From contig JAURYH010000025.1 in assembly GCA_030653975.1 (NCBI GenBank), forward strand, positions 39,130 through 103,129: a DNA stretch of 64,000 nucleotides, given 5' to 3'. The position numbers were made by a program, and so were the translations under genes. Positions 9,223 through 21,958 of the stretch are shown here, piece after piece. Source of the DNA: Hydrogenophaga sp. (GTDB lineage: Bacteria > Pseudomonadota > Gammaproteobacteria > Burkholderiales > Burkholderiaceae_C). The notes beneath the pieces were generated by a model, which made no database searches, was not told the origin of the DNA, and saw only the letters and a program-made list of their open reading frames with translations. Each line of letters opens with the position of its first letter. Position 1 is the first letter of the stretch.

Positions 9223-10119
9223 TCAGCGGTGGTCTGTGTCCACTGGCCGCGTTGGCCACAACACGGTCGCAATCGCCAGCATCACCAGCACCACGGCGGT
9301 CCAGTCCTGCCAGTGCAGCACCTCGCCCAGCCACCAGGCGCCGCTGAACACGCCCAGCACCGGGATGAACATGACCGAAAGCGTCGAGGCGATCGGGGGC
9401 AGGTCGCGCGCCAGCATCAGCCAGACCACCTGGGCGAACGCAAAGACGCCGATGGCGTTGTAGACGATGGCGCCCCAGATGGGCGCCGAGGGCAGGGTCC
9501 AGGCGTCGCGCTCAAAGATCACCGCCAGCAGCGTCATCCACAGCGTGGTGGCCACGGTCATCCAGAAAGAGATCGCCAGCGTCGGGTGTGCGATGCGCGT
9601 GCGGCGCATCAGCTGCGTGCCCAGCGCCCAGGTGGCCGCCGCCACCAGCATCATGAACACGCCCAGCGGCCGGCCCGACAGGGTGCTGACTTCGTGCCAG
9701 AGCAGCAGCACCACGCCCAGCGCCGCAGCGGCCACGCCGAACCAGGCGCGACCGGCCAGACGCTGGCCGAAGTACGCCGCGCCGAGCAGCGCCGAAAACA
9801 CCGGCATGGTGTAGCCCAGGATCGCGGCGCGGCCGCTGGAGAGCGACTGGATCGCCAGGATCGCCAGCGTGTGCCAGAAGAACATGTTGGTCACGGTGAG
9901 CACGGCCAGCTCGCGCCAGTGCACCCGGTGAATGCGGAACGGCACCTTGCGCCACAGCAGAAAAAGCCCCAGCACCGGCAGGCCCAGCCACATGCAGATG
10001 GTGCGGAAAGTGAGCGGCGGGAAGCCGGTCACGCCGATCTTCATGATCGGCCAGTTGAGGCCCCAGACCAGGGTGAGCAGGACGAGCAGGATGAGTTGCT
10101 GGCGGGACAGGGCGTGCAT
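9223..10119 (-). CDS. EamA/DMT-family permease
   Basis: Integral membrane protein of 298 residues with about ten hydrophobic segments in two EamA repeats (roughly 8-140 and 150-285). An example is [20 protein letters not shown] in the first repeat. EamA transporters export metabolites or amino acids; the substrate cannot be read from sequence. It is a single gene, convergent with the uracil glycosylase and divergent from pyrF, whose start lies 64 bp away. Confidence 0.88.
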   Translation of the reverse strand: MHALSRQQLILLVLLTLVWGLNWPIMKIGVTGFPPLTFRTICMWLGLPVLGLFLLWRKVPFRIHRVHWRELAVLTVTNMFFWHTLAILAIQSLSSGRAAILGYTMPVFSALLGAAYFGQRLAGRAWFGVAAAALGVVLLLWHEVSTLSGRPLGVFMMLVAAATWALGTQLMRRTRIAHPTLAISFWMTVATTLWMTLLAVIFERDAWTLPSAPIWGAIVYNAIGVFAFAQVVWLMLARDLPPIASTLSVMFIPVLGVFSGAWWLGEVLHWQDWTAVVLVMLAIATVLWPTRPVDTDHR

Positions 10120-10182
10120 CGGTCTGATCTTAGGGGGCTTTTCGATGGCCGCCTGTCGCCGGGCGCCACCTTAAAATCCAGC

Positions 10183-11022
10183 ATGACCTTTCTCGACATG
10201 CTCGGCGCGGCAGAGCGCCAGAACCAGTCCCTGCTCTGCGTCGGCCTGGACCCGGATCCGGCGAAGTTTCCCGCCCACCTCCGGGGCGACGCCTCGCGCA
10301 TCTACGACTTCTGCGCCGCGATCGTCGAGGCCACGGCCGACACCGTGATCGCCTTCAAGCCGCAGATCGCCTACTTCGCCGCGCACCGTGCCGAAGACCA
10401 GCTCGAACGCCTGATGGCGCACATGCGTGCGGTGGCGCCGCAGGTGCCGGTGATCCTGGACGCCAAGCGCGGTGACATCGGCAGCACGGCCGAGCAGTAC
10501 GCCATCGAAGCTTTTGAACGCTACGGCGCCGATGCCGTGACGCTCTCGCCCTTCATGGGCTTCGACTCGGTGCAGCCCTACCTGAAGTACCACGGCAAGG
10601 GCGCTTTCCTGCTCTGCCGCACCTCCAACCCCGGCGGTGACGACCTGCAGAACCAGCGCCTCGCCTCGGTCGAAGGCCAGCCGCTGCTCTACGAACACGT
10701 GGCCCGGCTCGCGCAAGGGCCGTGGAACCTCAACGGCCAGCTCGGCCTGGTCGTGGGCGCCACCTATCCGGCCGAGATCGAACGCGTGCGCGAGCTCGCG
10801 CCCACGCTGCCGCTGCTGATCCCCGGCGTGGGCGCACAGGGCGGTGACGCCGTGGCCACCGTGCGCGCCGGCTACCGCCGGCAGGGCGACACGACCAGCG
10901 GCCCGGTCATCGTCAACAGTTCGCGCGCCATCCTCTACGCCGCCAGCGGTGACGACTTCGCCGCCGCCGCGCGCCGCGAGGCCCTGCGCACGCGCGACGT
11001 GCTGGAAGCCGCCCGGGGCTGA
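10183..11022 (+). CDS. pyrF: Orotidine 5'-phosphate decarboxylase (type 2)
   Basis: Final step of UMP synthesis, OMP to UMP and CO2. At 279 residues it is longer than E. coli PyrF and matches the type 2 subfamily. The catalytic segment is [18 protein letters not shown] near residues 92-109, with the Lys-Asp pair in place. LCVGLDPDP near residue 18 and the phosphate-binding C-terminal [11 protein letters not shown] complete the barrel. The start MTFLDML was chosen because the conserved region begins there, downstream of the divergent EamA gene. Confidence 0.96.
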   Translation: MTFLDMLGAAERQNQSLLCVGLDPDPAKFPAHLRGDASRIYDFCAAIVEATADTVIAFKPQIAYFAAHRAEDQLERLMAHMRAVAPQVPVILDAKRGDIGSTAEQYAIEAFERYGADAVTLSPFMGFDSVQPYLKYHGKGAFLLCRTSNPGGDDLQNQRLASVEGQPLLYEHVARLAQGPWNLNGQLGLVVGATYPAEIERVRELAPTLPLLIPGVGAQGGDAVATVRAGYRRQGDTTSGPVIVNSSRAILYAASGDDFAAAARREALRTRDVLEAARG

Positions 11023-11122
11023 GCGCTCCCGGGCGCTCTGGCGCAACGATTGCCCGCAGGCGACAGCCCGCGGCGGCCCGGCCGTCTACCATGCCGGTCT
11101 GCCTTTATCGGGACACCGCCCC

Positions 11123-11836
11123 ATGATCACCCTCTACACCGCCGCCACGCCGAATGGACACAAGGTGTCCATCGCGCTGGAAGAGCTGGGCCTGCCCTGG
11201 ACGCTGCAGGTGCTGGATCTGGCGCAGAACGAGCAGAAGACGCCCGCTTTCCTGGCCATCAACCCCAACGGTCGCATCCCGGCCATCGTGGACCACGAGG
11301 CCGATGATTTTGCGGTGTTCGAGTCCGGCGCCTGCCTGATCTACCTGGCCGAAAAGACCGGCCGGCTCATGCCCGCGGACGCCAAGGGCCGCTCGCGCGT
11401 GCTGCAGTGGCTGATGTTCCAGATGGGTGGCATCGGTCCGATGATGGGCCAGGCCAATGTGTTCTTCCGCTACCTCCCCGAGAAGATCCAGCCCGCCATC
11501 GACCGTTATCAGGGTGAATGCAGACGCCTGTTCCACGTGCTCGACGGCCAGCTGAAAGACCACGAATACCTCGCGGGTGACTACTCGATCGCCGACATCG
11601 CCAACTGGGCCTGGGTGCGCACGCACCGCTGGTCGGGCGTGGACATGGACGACCTGCCGCACCTGCGGCGCTGGCGCGACGCGATCCGGGCGCGGCCGGC
11701 GGTGCAGCGTGGCATCGAAAGGCCGCCGTCGAAGGTGGACCTCACGCGCGACGGCGACGCGGGCGCACAGCGTTTCGCCGAAGACGCGCGCCGCATGGTG
11801 GAGATGGGGCAGAGTCTGAAGGGATCACAGCCATGA
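11123..11836 (+). CDS. Glutathione S-transferase, YfcG/nu-like
   Basis: Cytoplasmic GST of 237 residues. The thioredoxin-like N-terminal domain (1-80) has [19 protein letters not shown] and [12 protein letters not shown] with the cis-proline, then [15 protein letters not shown] for glutathione binding. The helical C-terminal domain has [19 protein letters not shown]. This matches the YfcG/YghU group, several members of which reduce disulfides rather than conjugate. It overlaps the next GST gene by 4 bp, so the two are coupled. Confidence 0.92.
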   Translation: MITLYTAATPNGHKVSIALEELGLPWTLQVLDLAQNEQKTPAFLAINPNGRIPAIVDHEADDFAVFESGACLIYLAEKTGRLMPADAKGRSRVLQWLMFQMGGIGPMMGQANVFFRYLPEKIQPAIDRYQGECRRLFHVLDGQLKDHEYLAGDYSIADIANWAWVRTHRWSGVDMDDLPHLRRWRDAIRARPAVQRGIERPPSKVDLTRDGDAGAQRFAEDARRMVEMGQSLKGSQP

Positions 11837-12450
11837 AGCTCTACGTTGCACAGCGAGCGCCCAGCCCCCGGCGCGTGCTCATGTTTCTGGTCGAGAAGCA
11901 CATCAACGGCCTGGAGCTGGTCAACGTGGACCTCAATGCGCAGGAACACAAGAGCGAGCAATACCGTGCCAAGAGTCCGCTGGCGCGTGTGCCGGCGCTG
12001 GAGCTCGACGACGGTCGTGTGCTCACCGAGACCCGCGCCATCTGCACCTACCTGGAAGGCCGCCATCCCCAACCCAACCTGATGGGCGCGGACGCCACCG
12101 AGCGCGCCTTCATCGAAATGGCCGACCGGCGCGTGGAGTGGCATGTCTTGCTGCCGATAGCCAACTGTGTGCGCCACACCCACCCGGGGCTGGCCCCGCT
12201 GGAGCAGCCGCAGTTTCCCGAGTTCGGCCGGTCGCAAGGCGAGAAGCTGCGCGAGTCTGCGGCCTGGCTCGACGGCGAACTGCAGCGCCAGCCCTGGGTG
12301 GCGGGCGAGCGTTTCACCATCGCCGACATCACGGCCTTCTGCGCGCTGGAGTTCGCGAAGCTGATACGCTTCCATGCGGGCCAACAGGGCTTTGCCGCCC
12401 TGCAGGCCTGGCGCGACCGGGTGGCCGAACGGCCGAGCGCGAGGACTTGA
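11833..12450 (+). CDS. Glutathione S-transferase family protein
   Basis: Second, dissimilar GST of 205 residues. The thioredoxin-fold half has [21 protein letters not shown] and [20 protein letters not shown]; the C-terminal half has [17 protein letters not shown]. The start ATG overlaps the TGA of the preceding GST. The pairing of two divergent GSTs suggests a joint detoxification role, but no substrate can be assigned. A post-stop repeat element follows directly. Confidence 0.9.
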   Translation: MKLYVAQRAPSPRRVLMFLVEKHINGLELVNVDLNAQEHKSEQYRAKSPLARVPALELDDGRVLTETRAICTYLEGRHPQPNLMGADATERAFIEMADRRVEWHVLLPIANCVRHTHPGLAPLEQPQFPEFGRSQGEKLRESAAWLDGELQRQPWVAGERFTIADITAFCALEFAKLIRFHAGQQGFAALQAWRDRVAERPSART

Positions 12451-12600
12451 ACACCCCGAAGAAGCCTCGCCTCTGGCGAGGCTGCGGCCTGCAAGGCGCA
12501 CTGGCCGTCCGGCAAAACCGGCCCGGCGGTGCCCTGGCCTCGAGCGTTTCATGCATCGGGGTCGCGCTCCGGTGCCCTGACAAACGAATACGGGTTCGCC
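12450..12600 (+). repeat. Post-stop intergenic hairpin element, copy 2
   Basis: Begins at the stop of the second GST gene. It has a variant first stem (GCCTCGCC...GGCGAGGC) followed by CTGGCCGTCCGGC...GCCGGGCCGG-like pairing. It shares the right-hand module (GTTTCATGCATC, GCTCCGGTGCCC, GGTTCGCC, TTGCTTCA) with copy 1 near 4,600-4,670. Confidence 0.75.
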
Positions 12601-12608
12601 TTGTTGCT

Positions 12609-14135
12609 TCAGGACCAGGCGGCGATGGAGCGCAGCAACTGCCGCTGCACGCTGGGCAGCTCGGCCAGGTGCACCGCCATCAGTTCGTGCAAACGACCGA
12701 TCACCTTCTGCCCGGCGGGTGGCGGCGCGCTGGCGAGCAGGGCTTGTGCGGTGTGGAGATCGTTGAGGGTGCCGAGCACGTCCTGGGCGCGCTTGAGTGA
12801 TGCGCCCCCCCGCCGCTTGGGCGGCAACAGGCTGGACAGGAAGGACTGGGCGTAGCGCAGCTTCTTGAGTTCGATGCGCAGCTCGTGCCGTTCGGTGGCC
12901 GCTTGTCGTGCCGCGAGGCGCACCTCGCGCTGCAGGCTGCGGTGGCGTTGCTGCAGGGTGGCTTGTGCCCAGTCGGTCAGCGCTGGCTGGCCGGTTCGAG
13001 GGGCCCGGCCCTGCAGCGCCAGCAGCGCGCGCACGAAGGCCAGCTGGCCGAGCGCAAACGCGGGCTCGGTCAGCGCCTGACGGGCGCGCTGGTTGGCTTC
13101 ACGCCGGGTCTGGTCGGCCCAGCGTGTCAGGGATGCTGCCTGAGGGCCCTCTCCCAGCAACTGGGGCAGCCAGGTCGTGGCCAGCACGTCCCAGTTGCGC
13201 GCATCGCCGAGCTGCCCGGCGGCGGTTTGCCAATGGGCGCTCCAGTGGGCCGAGAAGCGGCGCGGCAGAAAGGGACGGAACAGGCGCAGCCCGGTGCGCA
13301 GGCGGCGCAGCGCCACCCGCGCCTGGTGGATGTACTCCGGGTCGGGCAGGGGGCCTGTCCCGGGTGTTTGCAGCAGCCCCAGCACGTTGCCTTGCAACTG
13401 GGCCAGGCAGGCCCATGCCGTCGAGCAGAAAGCCTGTACCGGGTCGCCGTCGGCGGGCAGTTGCAGCGGTGCTTCGCGCAACGGCTCGGGCGTGTGGCCC
13501 AGAAACAGGGCCAGGCCGCGCTCGGCCTTGCTGCGGTCCGAGGGATAGAGCCAGATGCCCTGGGCGCTCCAGCCCTGCGGCCCGAGGGCCAGCGTGTGCG
13601 CCAGGTCGAGCAGGGCATCGACCGGGCCGCTTTTGAGTTCCAGCTCCAGTTCCAGGATCGGCTCCTGGCGCGTGCCGCGCTGACCCGCCGGCCGGGTGGT
13701 GATGCGGCCCTCGTCCAGCGCCACCTCGATGTGCGCCCCGCCATGGTTGAGCTGCCAGCTGCGGCGCCTGAAGTCGGTGCGGAACACCGGCACCAGCCGG
13801 GGTTTGAGCCCGGTCAGCGCTCGGGCCAGTGCGGCATCGTCCACCAGCGAGGAAAAGTCCAACGCGCCGGCTTGCGTCGGCCCCTCCCACTCGCCGCGCC
13901 GCGACAGACCGCCCGCCGACGACCCCGCGGTCTTGACCGTGAGCAGCGTGCGGCGGCCCACCCGCCGCTCGCGCACCGCGATGCGCTGCCGCATCAGCGC
14001 CAGGTCGGGGGTGTCGAAGTAGGTGTTGAGCAGGCGCTGGCGCTGCGGCTCCTGGGCCGCGAGCAGCGGATGCGCCAGCAGCCGCGACAGGTCGCGGGCG
14101 AACAGCGCAAGTTTGATTTCGGTTTCCTGTGCCAT
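12609..14135 (-). CDS. CYTH and CHAD domain protein (inorganic triphosphatase, YgiF-like)
   Basis: Protein of 508 residues with an N-terminal CYTH domain (1-205) and a C-terminal CHAD domain (about 225-500). The CYTH signature ETEIKLAL begins at residue 4, and the tunnel's acidic/basic residues continue in LLTVKTAG and EVALDEGRI. CYTH-CHAD proteins such as YgiF hydrolyse tripolyphosphate; CHAD domains bind polyphosphate, and its His/Arg-rich helices are visible (HQARVALRRLRTGLRLF, ELRIELKKLRYAQSF). It is a single gene convergent with the GST operon. Only the triphosphatase activity is inferred. Confidence 0.9.
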   Translation of the reverse strand: MAQETEIKLALFARDLSRLLAHPLLAAQEPQRQRLLNTYFDTPDLALMRQRIAVRERRVGRRTLLTVKTAGSSAGGLSRRGEWEGPTQAGALDFSSLVDDAALARALTGLKPRLVPVFRTDFRRRSWQLNHGGAHIEVALDEGRITTRPAGQRGTRQEPILELELELKSGPVDALLDLAHTLALGPQGWSAQGIWLYPSDRSKAERGLALFLGHTPEPLREAPLQLPADGDPVQAFCSTAWACLAQLQGNVLGLLQTPGTGPLPDPEYIHQARVALRRLRTGLRLFRPFLPRRFSAHWSAHWQTAAGQLGDARNWDVLATTWLPQLLGEGPQAASLTRWADQTRREANQRARQALTEPAFALGQLAFVRALLALQGRAPRTGQPALTDWAQATLQQRHRSLQREVRLAARQAATERHELRIELKKLRYAQSFLSSLLPPKRRGGASLKRAQDVLGTLNDLHTAQALLASAPPPAGQKVIGRLHELMAVHLAELPSVQRQLLRSIAAWS

Positions 14136-14225
14136 GTCCGCCAGTTTGCCGCAATGGGGGAAATCCGTCAGGCGTCTTTCTCCGGCTTGTCCTTTGGCGT
14201 CAGCCGGGCTGGCTATGATCGCCAG

Positions 14226-15047
14226 ATGTTAGCAACACATTGGCGCCTGGGTTTTGGGGTTCTGGGGATCTGTCTGGCGCTGCAGGTGCGTGCCGAAGGA
14301 CAGGTCGCGATCGGGGGCGACAGAGGGTACCTGCTGGGTGCCTCGGTGGTGTCCGCCAACGGGCACATCGGCAGCGGCGTGACCCGGTACGACATCAAGC
14401 CCTTGTGGGCGTTCCAGCTCGGCCCGTTCCGGGTCTCGCGGTCGCGGGCCAACTCGCTGATGCGCGCGGGGCGGGAGCGGCTGGAAACCGGTGTGAGCGC
14501 GGAGTTTGACGTGTTCAGTGACTGGCGGCTGGGTGCGTCGCTGCGACTGGACAACGGCCGCTCGTTCGATGGCGACCCCGAATTCGACGGCCTGCCCGAT
14601 GTGCGAAGCACCCTGCGCGGTCGCGTGTCCACCGGTCGTTCCTTCGGTGAACGCTGGAACTGGAGCCTGAGCCTGGACCAGGACCTGCTGGGCCGTGGAG
14701 GCGGTGCGCGGCTGAACACCGGGGTGAACTACCGCTATCCGGTCTCTCCGCGAACGAACCTGGACTTTTCGCTGGGTGGTGGCTGGGGCGATGCCCGCTA
14801 CCAGCGCACCATCTACGGCATTTCGACCGAGGCCGCCCAGGCAACGGGCCGCGAACCTTACCGGCTGGGCAGTGGCTGGGAAACCCTGCGCGTCGGTGCA
14901 CACTTTGAAACCGGGCTGAGCACCCATTGGGTGGTGTTTGGCGGACTGGATTTGTCGCGCGTACTCGGATCGACCGCACGCAGCCCGCTGGTGGGTCGGC
15001 TCGTCACCCATGGCCTGGGTGTTGGCGTGGCCTACCGCAGCAAGTAG
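14226..15047 (+). CDS. MipA/OmpV-family outer membrane protein
   Basis: Exported protein of 273 residues. A signal peptide (LGFGVLGICLALQVRAEG) is followed by alternating beta-strand sequence rich in Gly and aromatics, ending in LGVGVAYRSK. The C-terminal VAY pattern and repeated DLRSTLRGRVS/TNLDFSLGGGWGDA strands match MipA/OmpV proteins, which scaffold murein synthases or act as porins. The start MLATHWRLG directly precedes the signal peptide. It is monocistronic; a post-stop repeat follows. The exact role is unknown. Confidence 0.8.
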   Translation: MLATHWRLGFGVLGICLALQVRAEGQVAIGGDRGYLLGASVVSANGHIGSGVTRYDIKPLWAFQLGPFRVSRSRANSLMRAGRERLETGVSAEFDVFSDWRLGASLRLDNGRSFDGDPEFDGLPDVRSTLRGRVSTGRSFGERWNWSLSLDQDLLGRGGGARLNTGVNYRYPVSPRTNLDFSLGGGWGDARYQRTIYGISTEAAQATGREPYRLGSGWETLRVGAHFETGLSTHWVVFGGLDLSRVLGSTARSPLVGRLVTHGLGVGVAYRSK

Positions 15048-15053
15048 CTGGAG

Positions 15054-15180
15054 CGACCCCCTGCGTCGCCTGCGGCGCCTCCCCCCTGCCAGGGGGGCGA
15101 CACTGGCGGCCCGGCGAAGCCGGTTCCACGGTGTCTCTGGGTTGGCGGTTCCTCGCGCGAGCGGCCTCCGCTCCGGTTCT
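15054..15180 (+). repeat. Post-stop intergenic hairpin element, copy 3
   Basis: Starts 6 bp after the MipA-family stop. It contains GCGTCGCCTGCGGCGC, CCCCCCTGCCAGGGGGGCG and GGCCCGGCGAAGCCGGTTCC. It is the same architecture as the other copies with diverged arms, so pairing is kept while sequence varies. Confidence 0.75.
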
Positions 15181-15237
15181 GCGGCCTCTGGTTGGAGACG
15201 CCTTGCTGGATCGGGTTGCGCGTCTGCCGTTTTGTTT

Positions 15238-18357
<3,120 letters not shown>

Positions 18358-18515
18358 GATACGGCGGGAGCGCTTTTGGGGTGCATCCGCAGGGCCGGGC
18401 GGCTTCCAGGGCATGACGGGGCGCAAGGTCCGAGCAGCGGCGTGTGACAGGATTTGGTTTTTCGGTCGGATTGGGCGTACTGTGCAAGCTTTGGCGACAA
18501 CAAGGACGGTTTTCC

Positions 18516-19196
18516 ATGGATTTCCTGGACTGGGTGCGCGGCCCGCTGCTGGCGCTGTCGCTTTTCATTTTTGTCGCGGGCGTCGCCTGGCGGTTGCTGG
18601 CGCTGTGGCGCCTGCCCCACATGGCTGCGCCCGGCGCGCCCGAACGCCAGCCCTTCGGCACCGGTGCGGCGCTGGGCGCCGCCTTCACCCGCATGCTGCC
18701 GCGCGGCGGTTTTCACCCGAGCGCCACGCTCGTCACCGTGAACCCTTATGTGTTTCACATCGGGCTCGTGGTGGTGGTTTTCGGCTATGCGCCCCACATC
18801 GCCTTCATCCGCCGCCTGACCGGCCTGTCGTGGCCCGCCTTCCCCGACGCCGTGATGTACGCCGCGGCGGCGGCCACCATCGTGTCGCTGCTGATGGCCT
18901 TGATGTTCCGCCTGACCGATCCGGTGCTGAAACGGATCTCGACCGCCGACGACTGGATCACCTGGGTGATCACCTTCCTGCCCCTCGTCACCGGCATGGC
19001 GGTGATCGGCGATCCGTCTTCGACCATCCTGGCGCGTGACCACGTGATCTACCGCGACCCGCTGGCGGTGCACCTGCTGACGCTGGAGTTGCTGCTGATC
19101 TGGTTTCCGTTCGGCAAGCTGATGCACGCCTTCCTGTTCCTGCCGGCGCGCATGCAGCTGGCCACGTTCTTTGGCCGTCGCGGGGTGCGCTCATGA
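18516..19196 (+). CDS. NarI/DsrM/HdrE-like membrane cytochrome b subunit
   Basis: Membrane protein of 226 residues with about five helices, resembling the gamma subunit of nitrate reductase and the DsrM/HdrE cytochromes b that exchange electrons with quinones. Paired helix histidines that could hold b haems are visible in [17 protein letters not shown] and in [22 protein letters not shown]. The start is [10 protein letters not shown]. It overlaps the following iron-sulfur gene by 4 bp, so the two form one membrane complex. There is no nitrate reductase catalytic subunit nearby, so nitrate reduction is not supported. Confidence 0.85.
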   Translation: MDFLDWVRGPLLALSLFIFVAGVAWRLLALWRLPHMAAPGAPERQPFGTGAALGAAFTRMLPRGGFHPSATLVTVNPYVFHIGLVVVVFGYAPHIAFIRRLTGLSWPAFPDAVMYAAAAATIVSLLMALMFRLTDPVLKRISTADDWITWVITFLPLVTGMAVIGDPSSTILARDHVIYRDPLAVHLLTLELLLIWFPFGKLMHAFLFLPARMQLATFFGRRGVRS

Positions 19197-20527
19197 TCAA
19201 CATGGATGTGTTCCATGGCTTTCTGCAAGCCATCCACCACCTGCCGGAGATGGCGCAGCCCGATGCGCTGACCGATGCCGAACGCCTGGGCCGCGCCAAG
19301 GCGGTCATGCGGGCCAAGACCGACCGCGGTCTGGCGCTCGACCTGGAGGCCTGCGTGAACTGCGGTTACTGCTCGGAAGCCTGCCACTTCTACCAGAGCA
19401 CGAACGACCCGAAATACAGCCCCAGCCGCAAGCTGGACCTGCTGCGCCGGGTGCACGCGCGCGAGACCTCGGCTTTTGCGCCCCTCAAGCGCCTGTTCCT
19501 GCCCGACATCACGCTCGACGACCTCAAGGAATGGCAGGAGCTGGTCTACGACTCGTGCACCGAGTGCGGGCGCTGCAGCATGATCTGCCCGATGGGGGTC
19601 AACACCGCGCGCGGTGTGAACGTGATGCGCGAAGCGTTGTTCGAGGCCGGACTGGCGCCCCTGGAGTTGACGGCGGTCGCGCAGGAACAGGCCGGCCGGG
19701 GCACGGTGTTCGGCGTCGGCCCCGCCGAGCTCCGGCAGACGGTGGACCTGCTGCGCGCCCAGGGCATCACGATACCGCTGGACGAACCGCAGGCCGACCT
19801 GATGCTCGTGACCACGGTGATCGATGTGCTGCTCTACCAGGACGCGCTGGCCGCCACGGCGCGCATCCTCAACCACCTGGGCGTGCGCTGGACCCTGCGC
19901 AGCGCGGGTTTTGAGGCAGCGAACTTCGGCCTGCTCTCCGGCAGCGAATCGCTGCAGAAAGCGGCCAGCCAGCGCCTGATCGACGAGGCGCTGGCCATCG
20001 GCGCCAAGACCGTCATCCTGCCGGAGTGCGGGCACGCCTACCCGGCGCTGCGCTGGGAAGCGCGGCTCGCCAACGGCCAGCCGCTGCCCTTCGAAGTGCT
20101 GGCGGCGTCCGAATTCGTGGGGCGCGAAATCACCGCCGGGCGGCTTCGGCTGCTGCCACCCGAAGACCCCAGCCGCAAGATCACCTACCACGACGCCTGC
20201 AAGCTGGCCCGGCACGGTGGCGTGGTGGACGAGCCGCGCGCGGCGCTGAAAGCCCTGGGCATGGACCTGCGCGAAACCACGCCCACGGCCGAACAGAACT
20301 GGTGTTGCGGCGGCGGCGCGGGGGTGTTCCTGATCAACCGCGCCGAGGGCTTGCGGCACCAGGCCTGGGGCATCAAGCGCGAGCAGATCGACGCCACCGG
20401 GGCCGACACGGTGGTGGTGTCCTGTGGCAGTTGCCGCCTGAATGTGATGGCGGGCGCCGAAGCCGATGCCTGGCCCACGAAGATTGAAAGCGTGGTCGAA
20501 ATGGTGGCCCGGCAGTTGCCCGCCTGA
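19193..20527 (+). CDS. HdrD/DsrK-like (Fe-S)-binding CCG-domain protein
   Basis: Protein of 444 residues with two ferredoxin-type clusters (CVNCGYCSEAC near 52 and CTECGRCSMIC near 122) and a C-terminal cysteine-rich region. One full CCG motif is present: YHDAC, then WCCGGGAG, then SCGSC. The first copy of the motif is degenerate (PECGHAYP). CCG motifs bind the non-cubane cluster that handles disulfides in heterodisulfide reductase. With the preceding cytochrome b it forms an HdrDE/DsrMK-like pair. Known relatives also include glycolate and lactate oxidase subunits, but no flavin partner is adjacent. The redox partner is unknown. Confidence 0.87.
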   Translation: MINMDVFHGFLQAIHHLPEMAQPDALTDAERLGRAKAVMRAKTDRGLALDLEACVNCGYCSEACHFYQSTNDPKYSPSRKLDLLRRVHARETSAFAPLKRLFLPDITLDDLKEWQELVYDSCTECGRCSMICPMGVNTARGVNVMREALFEAGLAPLELTAVAQEQAGRGTVFGVGPAELRQTVDLLRAQGITIPLDEPQADLMLVTTVIDVLLYQDALAATARILNHLGVRWTLRSAGFEAANFGLLSGSESLQKAASQRLIDEALAIGAKTVILPECGHAYPALRWEARLANGQPLPFEVLAASEFVGREITAGRLRLLPPEDPSRKITYHDACKLARHGGVVDEPRAALKALGMDLRETTPTAEQNWCCGGGAGVFLINRAEGLRHQAWGIKREQIDATGADTVVVSCGSCRLNVMAGAEADAWPTKIESVVEMVARQLPA

Positions 20528-20681
20528 CCCTCCAGCGCCCGGCTCCATGATCGGCGCCGGCCCTGGCCGGTGCCGACCCGCCACCGGCGTGGGGGCGGGC
20601 CTTTGGCGCACAATACCGGCTTGCTTCAACACCCCACCGGTATGAGGCTGGTTGCCCAGCCAGCCGCGTGCGGCCCGACCT

Positions 20682-21932
20682 GTGTCTTCAACGTCTTCTT
20701 CCCCCGTTTCCAGCGATGTTCCCGCCCCCGATGCCAACCGCATGACGGGTGAAGAGCGGCGTGCCAGCGGCGCGCTGGCGCTGGTGTTCGCGCTGCGCAT
20801 GCTGGGCCTGTTCATCGTGCTGCCGGTGTTCGCGCTCGAAGCCGCGCGCCTGCCCGGCGGCGACGACCCGGCGCGGGTGGGTTTCGCCATGGGCCTGTAC
20901 GGTCTGACGCAGGCGTTCCTGCAGATTCCTTTCGGCATCGCCTCCGACCGCTTCGGCCGCAAGCCCACCATCGTGGCCGGTCTGCTGGTGTTTGCCGTGG
21001 GCAGCGCCATCGCCGCCTGGGCGCCCGACCTCACCTGGCTCGCAGCAGGCCGCGCGGTGCAGGGTGCGGGCGCGATCTCGGCCGCGGTCACCGCCTTCCT
21101 GGCCGACGTGACGCGCGACAGCGTGCGCACCAAGGCCATGGCGATGGTGGGCGCGAGCATCGCGCTGATGTTCGCGCTCTCGCTGGTGATCGCCCCGCTG
21201 CTGGCGGGCTGGGTCGGCCTGCCGGGCATCTTTCTCATGACCTGCACGCTGGCGCTGCTGGGCATCGCCGTGGTGCTGTGGGTGGCGCCGCCCGAACCGC
21301 GTGTGCACCGGCCGTCGGACATGCAGCAGGTGCGCAGCGGGCTCGGCGAGGCCCTGCGCCACGCCGGCCTGCTGCGCCTGAACCTGGGTGTGTTCGTACT
21401 GCACGCGGTGCAGCTCGCGATGTGGATGGCTGTGCCCGCGATGCTGGTGCAGGCCGGTCTCGCCAAAGCCGACCATTGGCAGGTCTACCTGCCGGCGGTG
21501 GTGGCTTCGCTGCTGGTCATGGGTGGCGTGCTGTTCCCGATGGAGCGCAAAGGCCATCTGCGCACCGCCTTTCTGATCGCCATCGCACTCATCGGCGTCG
21601 TGCAGATCGGCCTGTGGTGGCTGGCAGGCAGCGGGGAAGCGCCGGGTCTGTGGGCGCTGGGTGCCCTGATGTTCGTTTTCTTCATCGGCTTCAACACCCT
21701 GGAAGCCAGCCAGCCCAGCCTGGTGTCCAGGCTGGCGCCGGCGCAGGCGCGCGGCGCGGCGCTGGGCGTTTACAACACGCTGCAGTCGGTGGGCTTTTTC
21801 GTCGGTGGCGCGGTGGGGGGGTGGCTGGCGCGTGCGCACGGCGCCTCCGGCCTGTTCGCCGTCTGTGCGCTGGCCACCCTGGTGTGGTTCGTTGCGGCCT
21901 GGCCCATGCAGGCGCCTGCCACCAAACACTGA
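20682..21932 (+). CDS. MFS transporter, YajR-like drug/metabolite exporter
   Basis: Major facilitator protein of about 416 residues with 12 hydrophobic helices. MFS motif A is visible in GIASDRFGRKPTIVAG near residue 75, and RMLGLFIVLPVFALEA opens the first helix as in YajR-type carriers. It lacks the YajR C-terminal cytosolic domain. The start is uncertain: GTG giving MSSTSSSPV was taken; the first ATG is 60 bp further in (MTGEERRASG). In related genomes an MFS gene of this type lies between uvrA and ssb, as it does here apart from inserted genes. Substrate unknown. Confidence 0.87.
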   Translation: MSSTSSSPVSSDVPAPDANRMTGEERRASGALALVFALRMLGLFIVLPVFALEAARLPGGDDPARVGFAMGLYGLTQAFLQIPFGIASDRFGRKPTIVAGLLVFAVGSAIAAWAPDLTWLAAGRAVQGAGAISAAVTAFLADVTRDSVRTKAMAMVGASIALMFALSLVIAPLLAGWVGLPGIFLMTCTLALLGIAVVLWVAPPEPRVHRPSDMQQVRSGLGEALRHAGLLRLNLGVFVLHAVQLAMWMAVPAMLVQAGLAKADHWQVYLPAVVASLLVMGGVLFPMERKGHLRTAFLIAIALIGVVQIGLWWLAGSGEAPGLWALGALMFVFFIGFNTLEASQPSLVSRLAPAQARGAALGVYNTLQSVGFFVGGAVGGWLARAHGASGLFAVCALATLVWFVAAWPMQAPATKH

Positions 21933-21958
21933 ACGCTGCTGGTCGCCTGGGGTCTGAT

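Noticed and set aside
18358..18515. LexA (SOS) box between uvrA and its divergent neighbour
   Set aside because: No CTGT-N8-ACAG match; the region before ssb has none either.
18516..19196. Respiratory nitrate reductase gamma subunit
   Set aside because: NarI-like fold only; no narG, narH or narJ nearby, and the gene is coupled to a CCG iron-sulfur protein.
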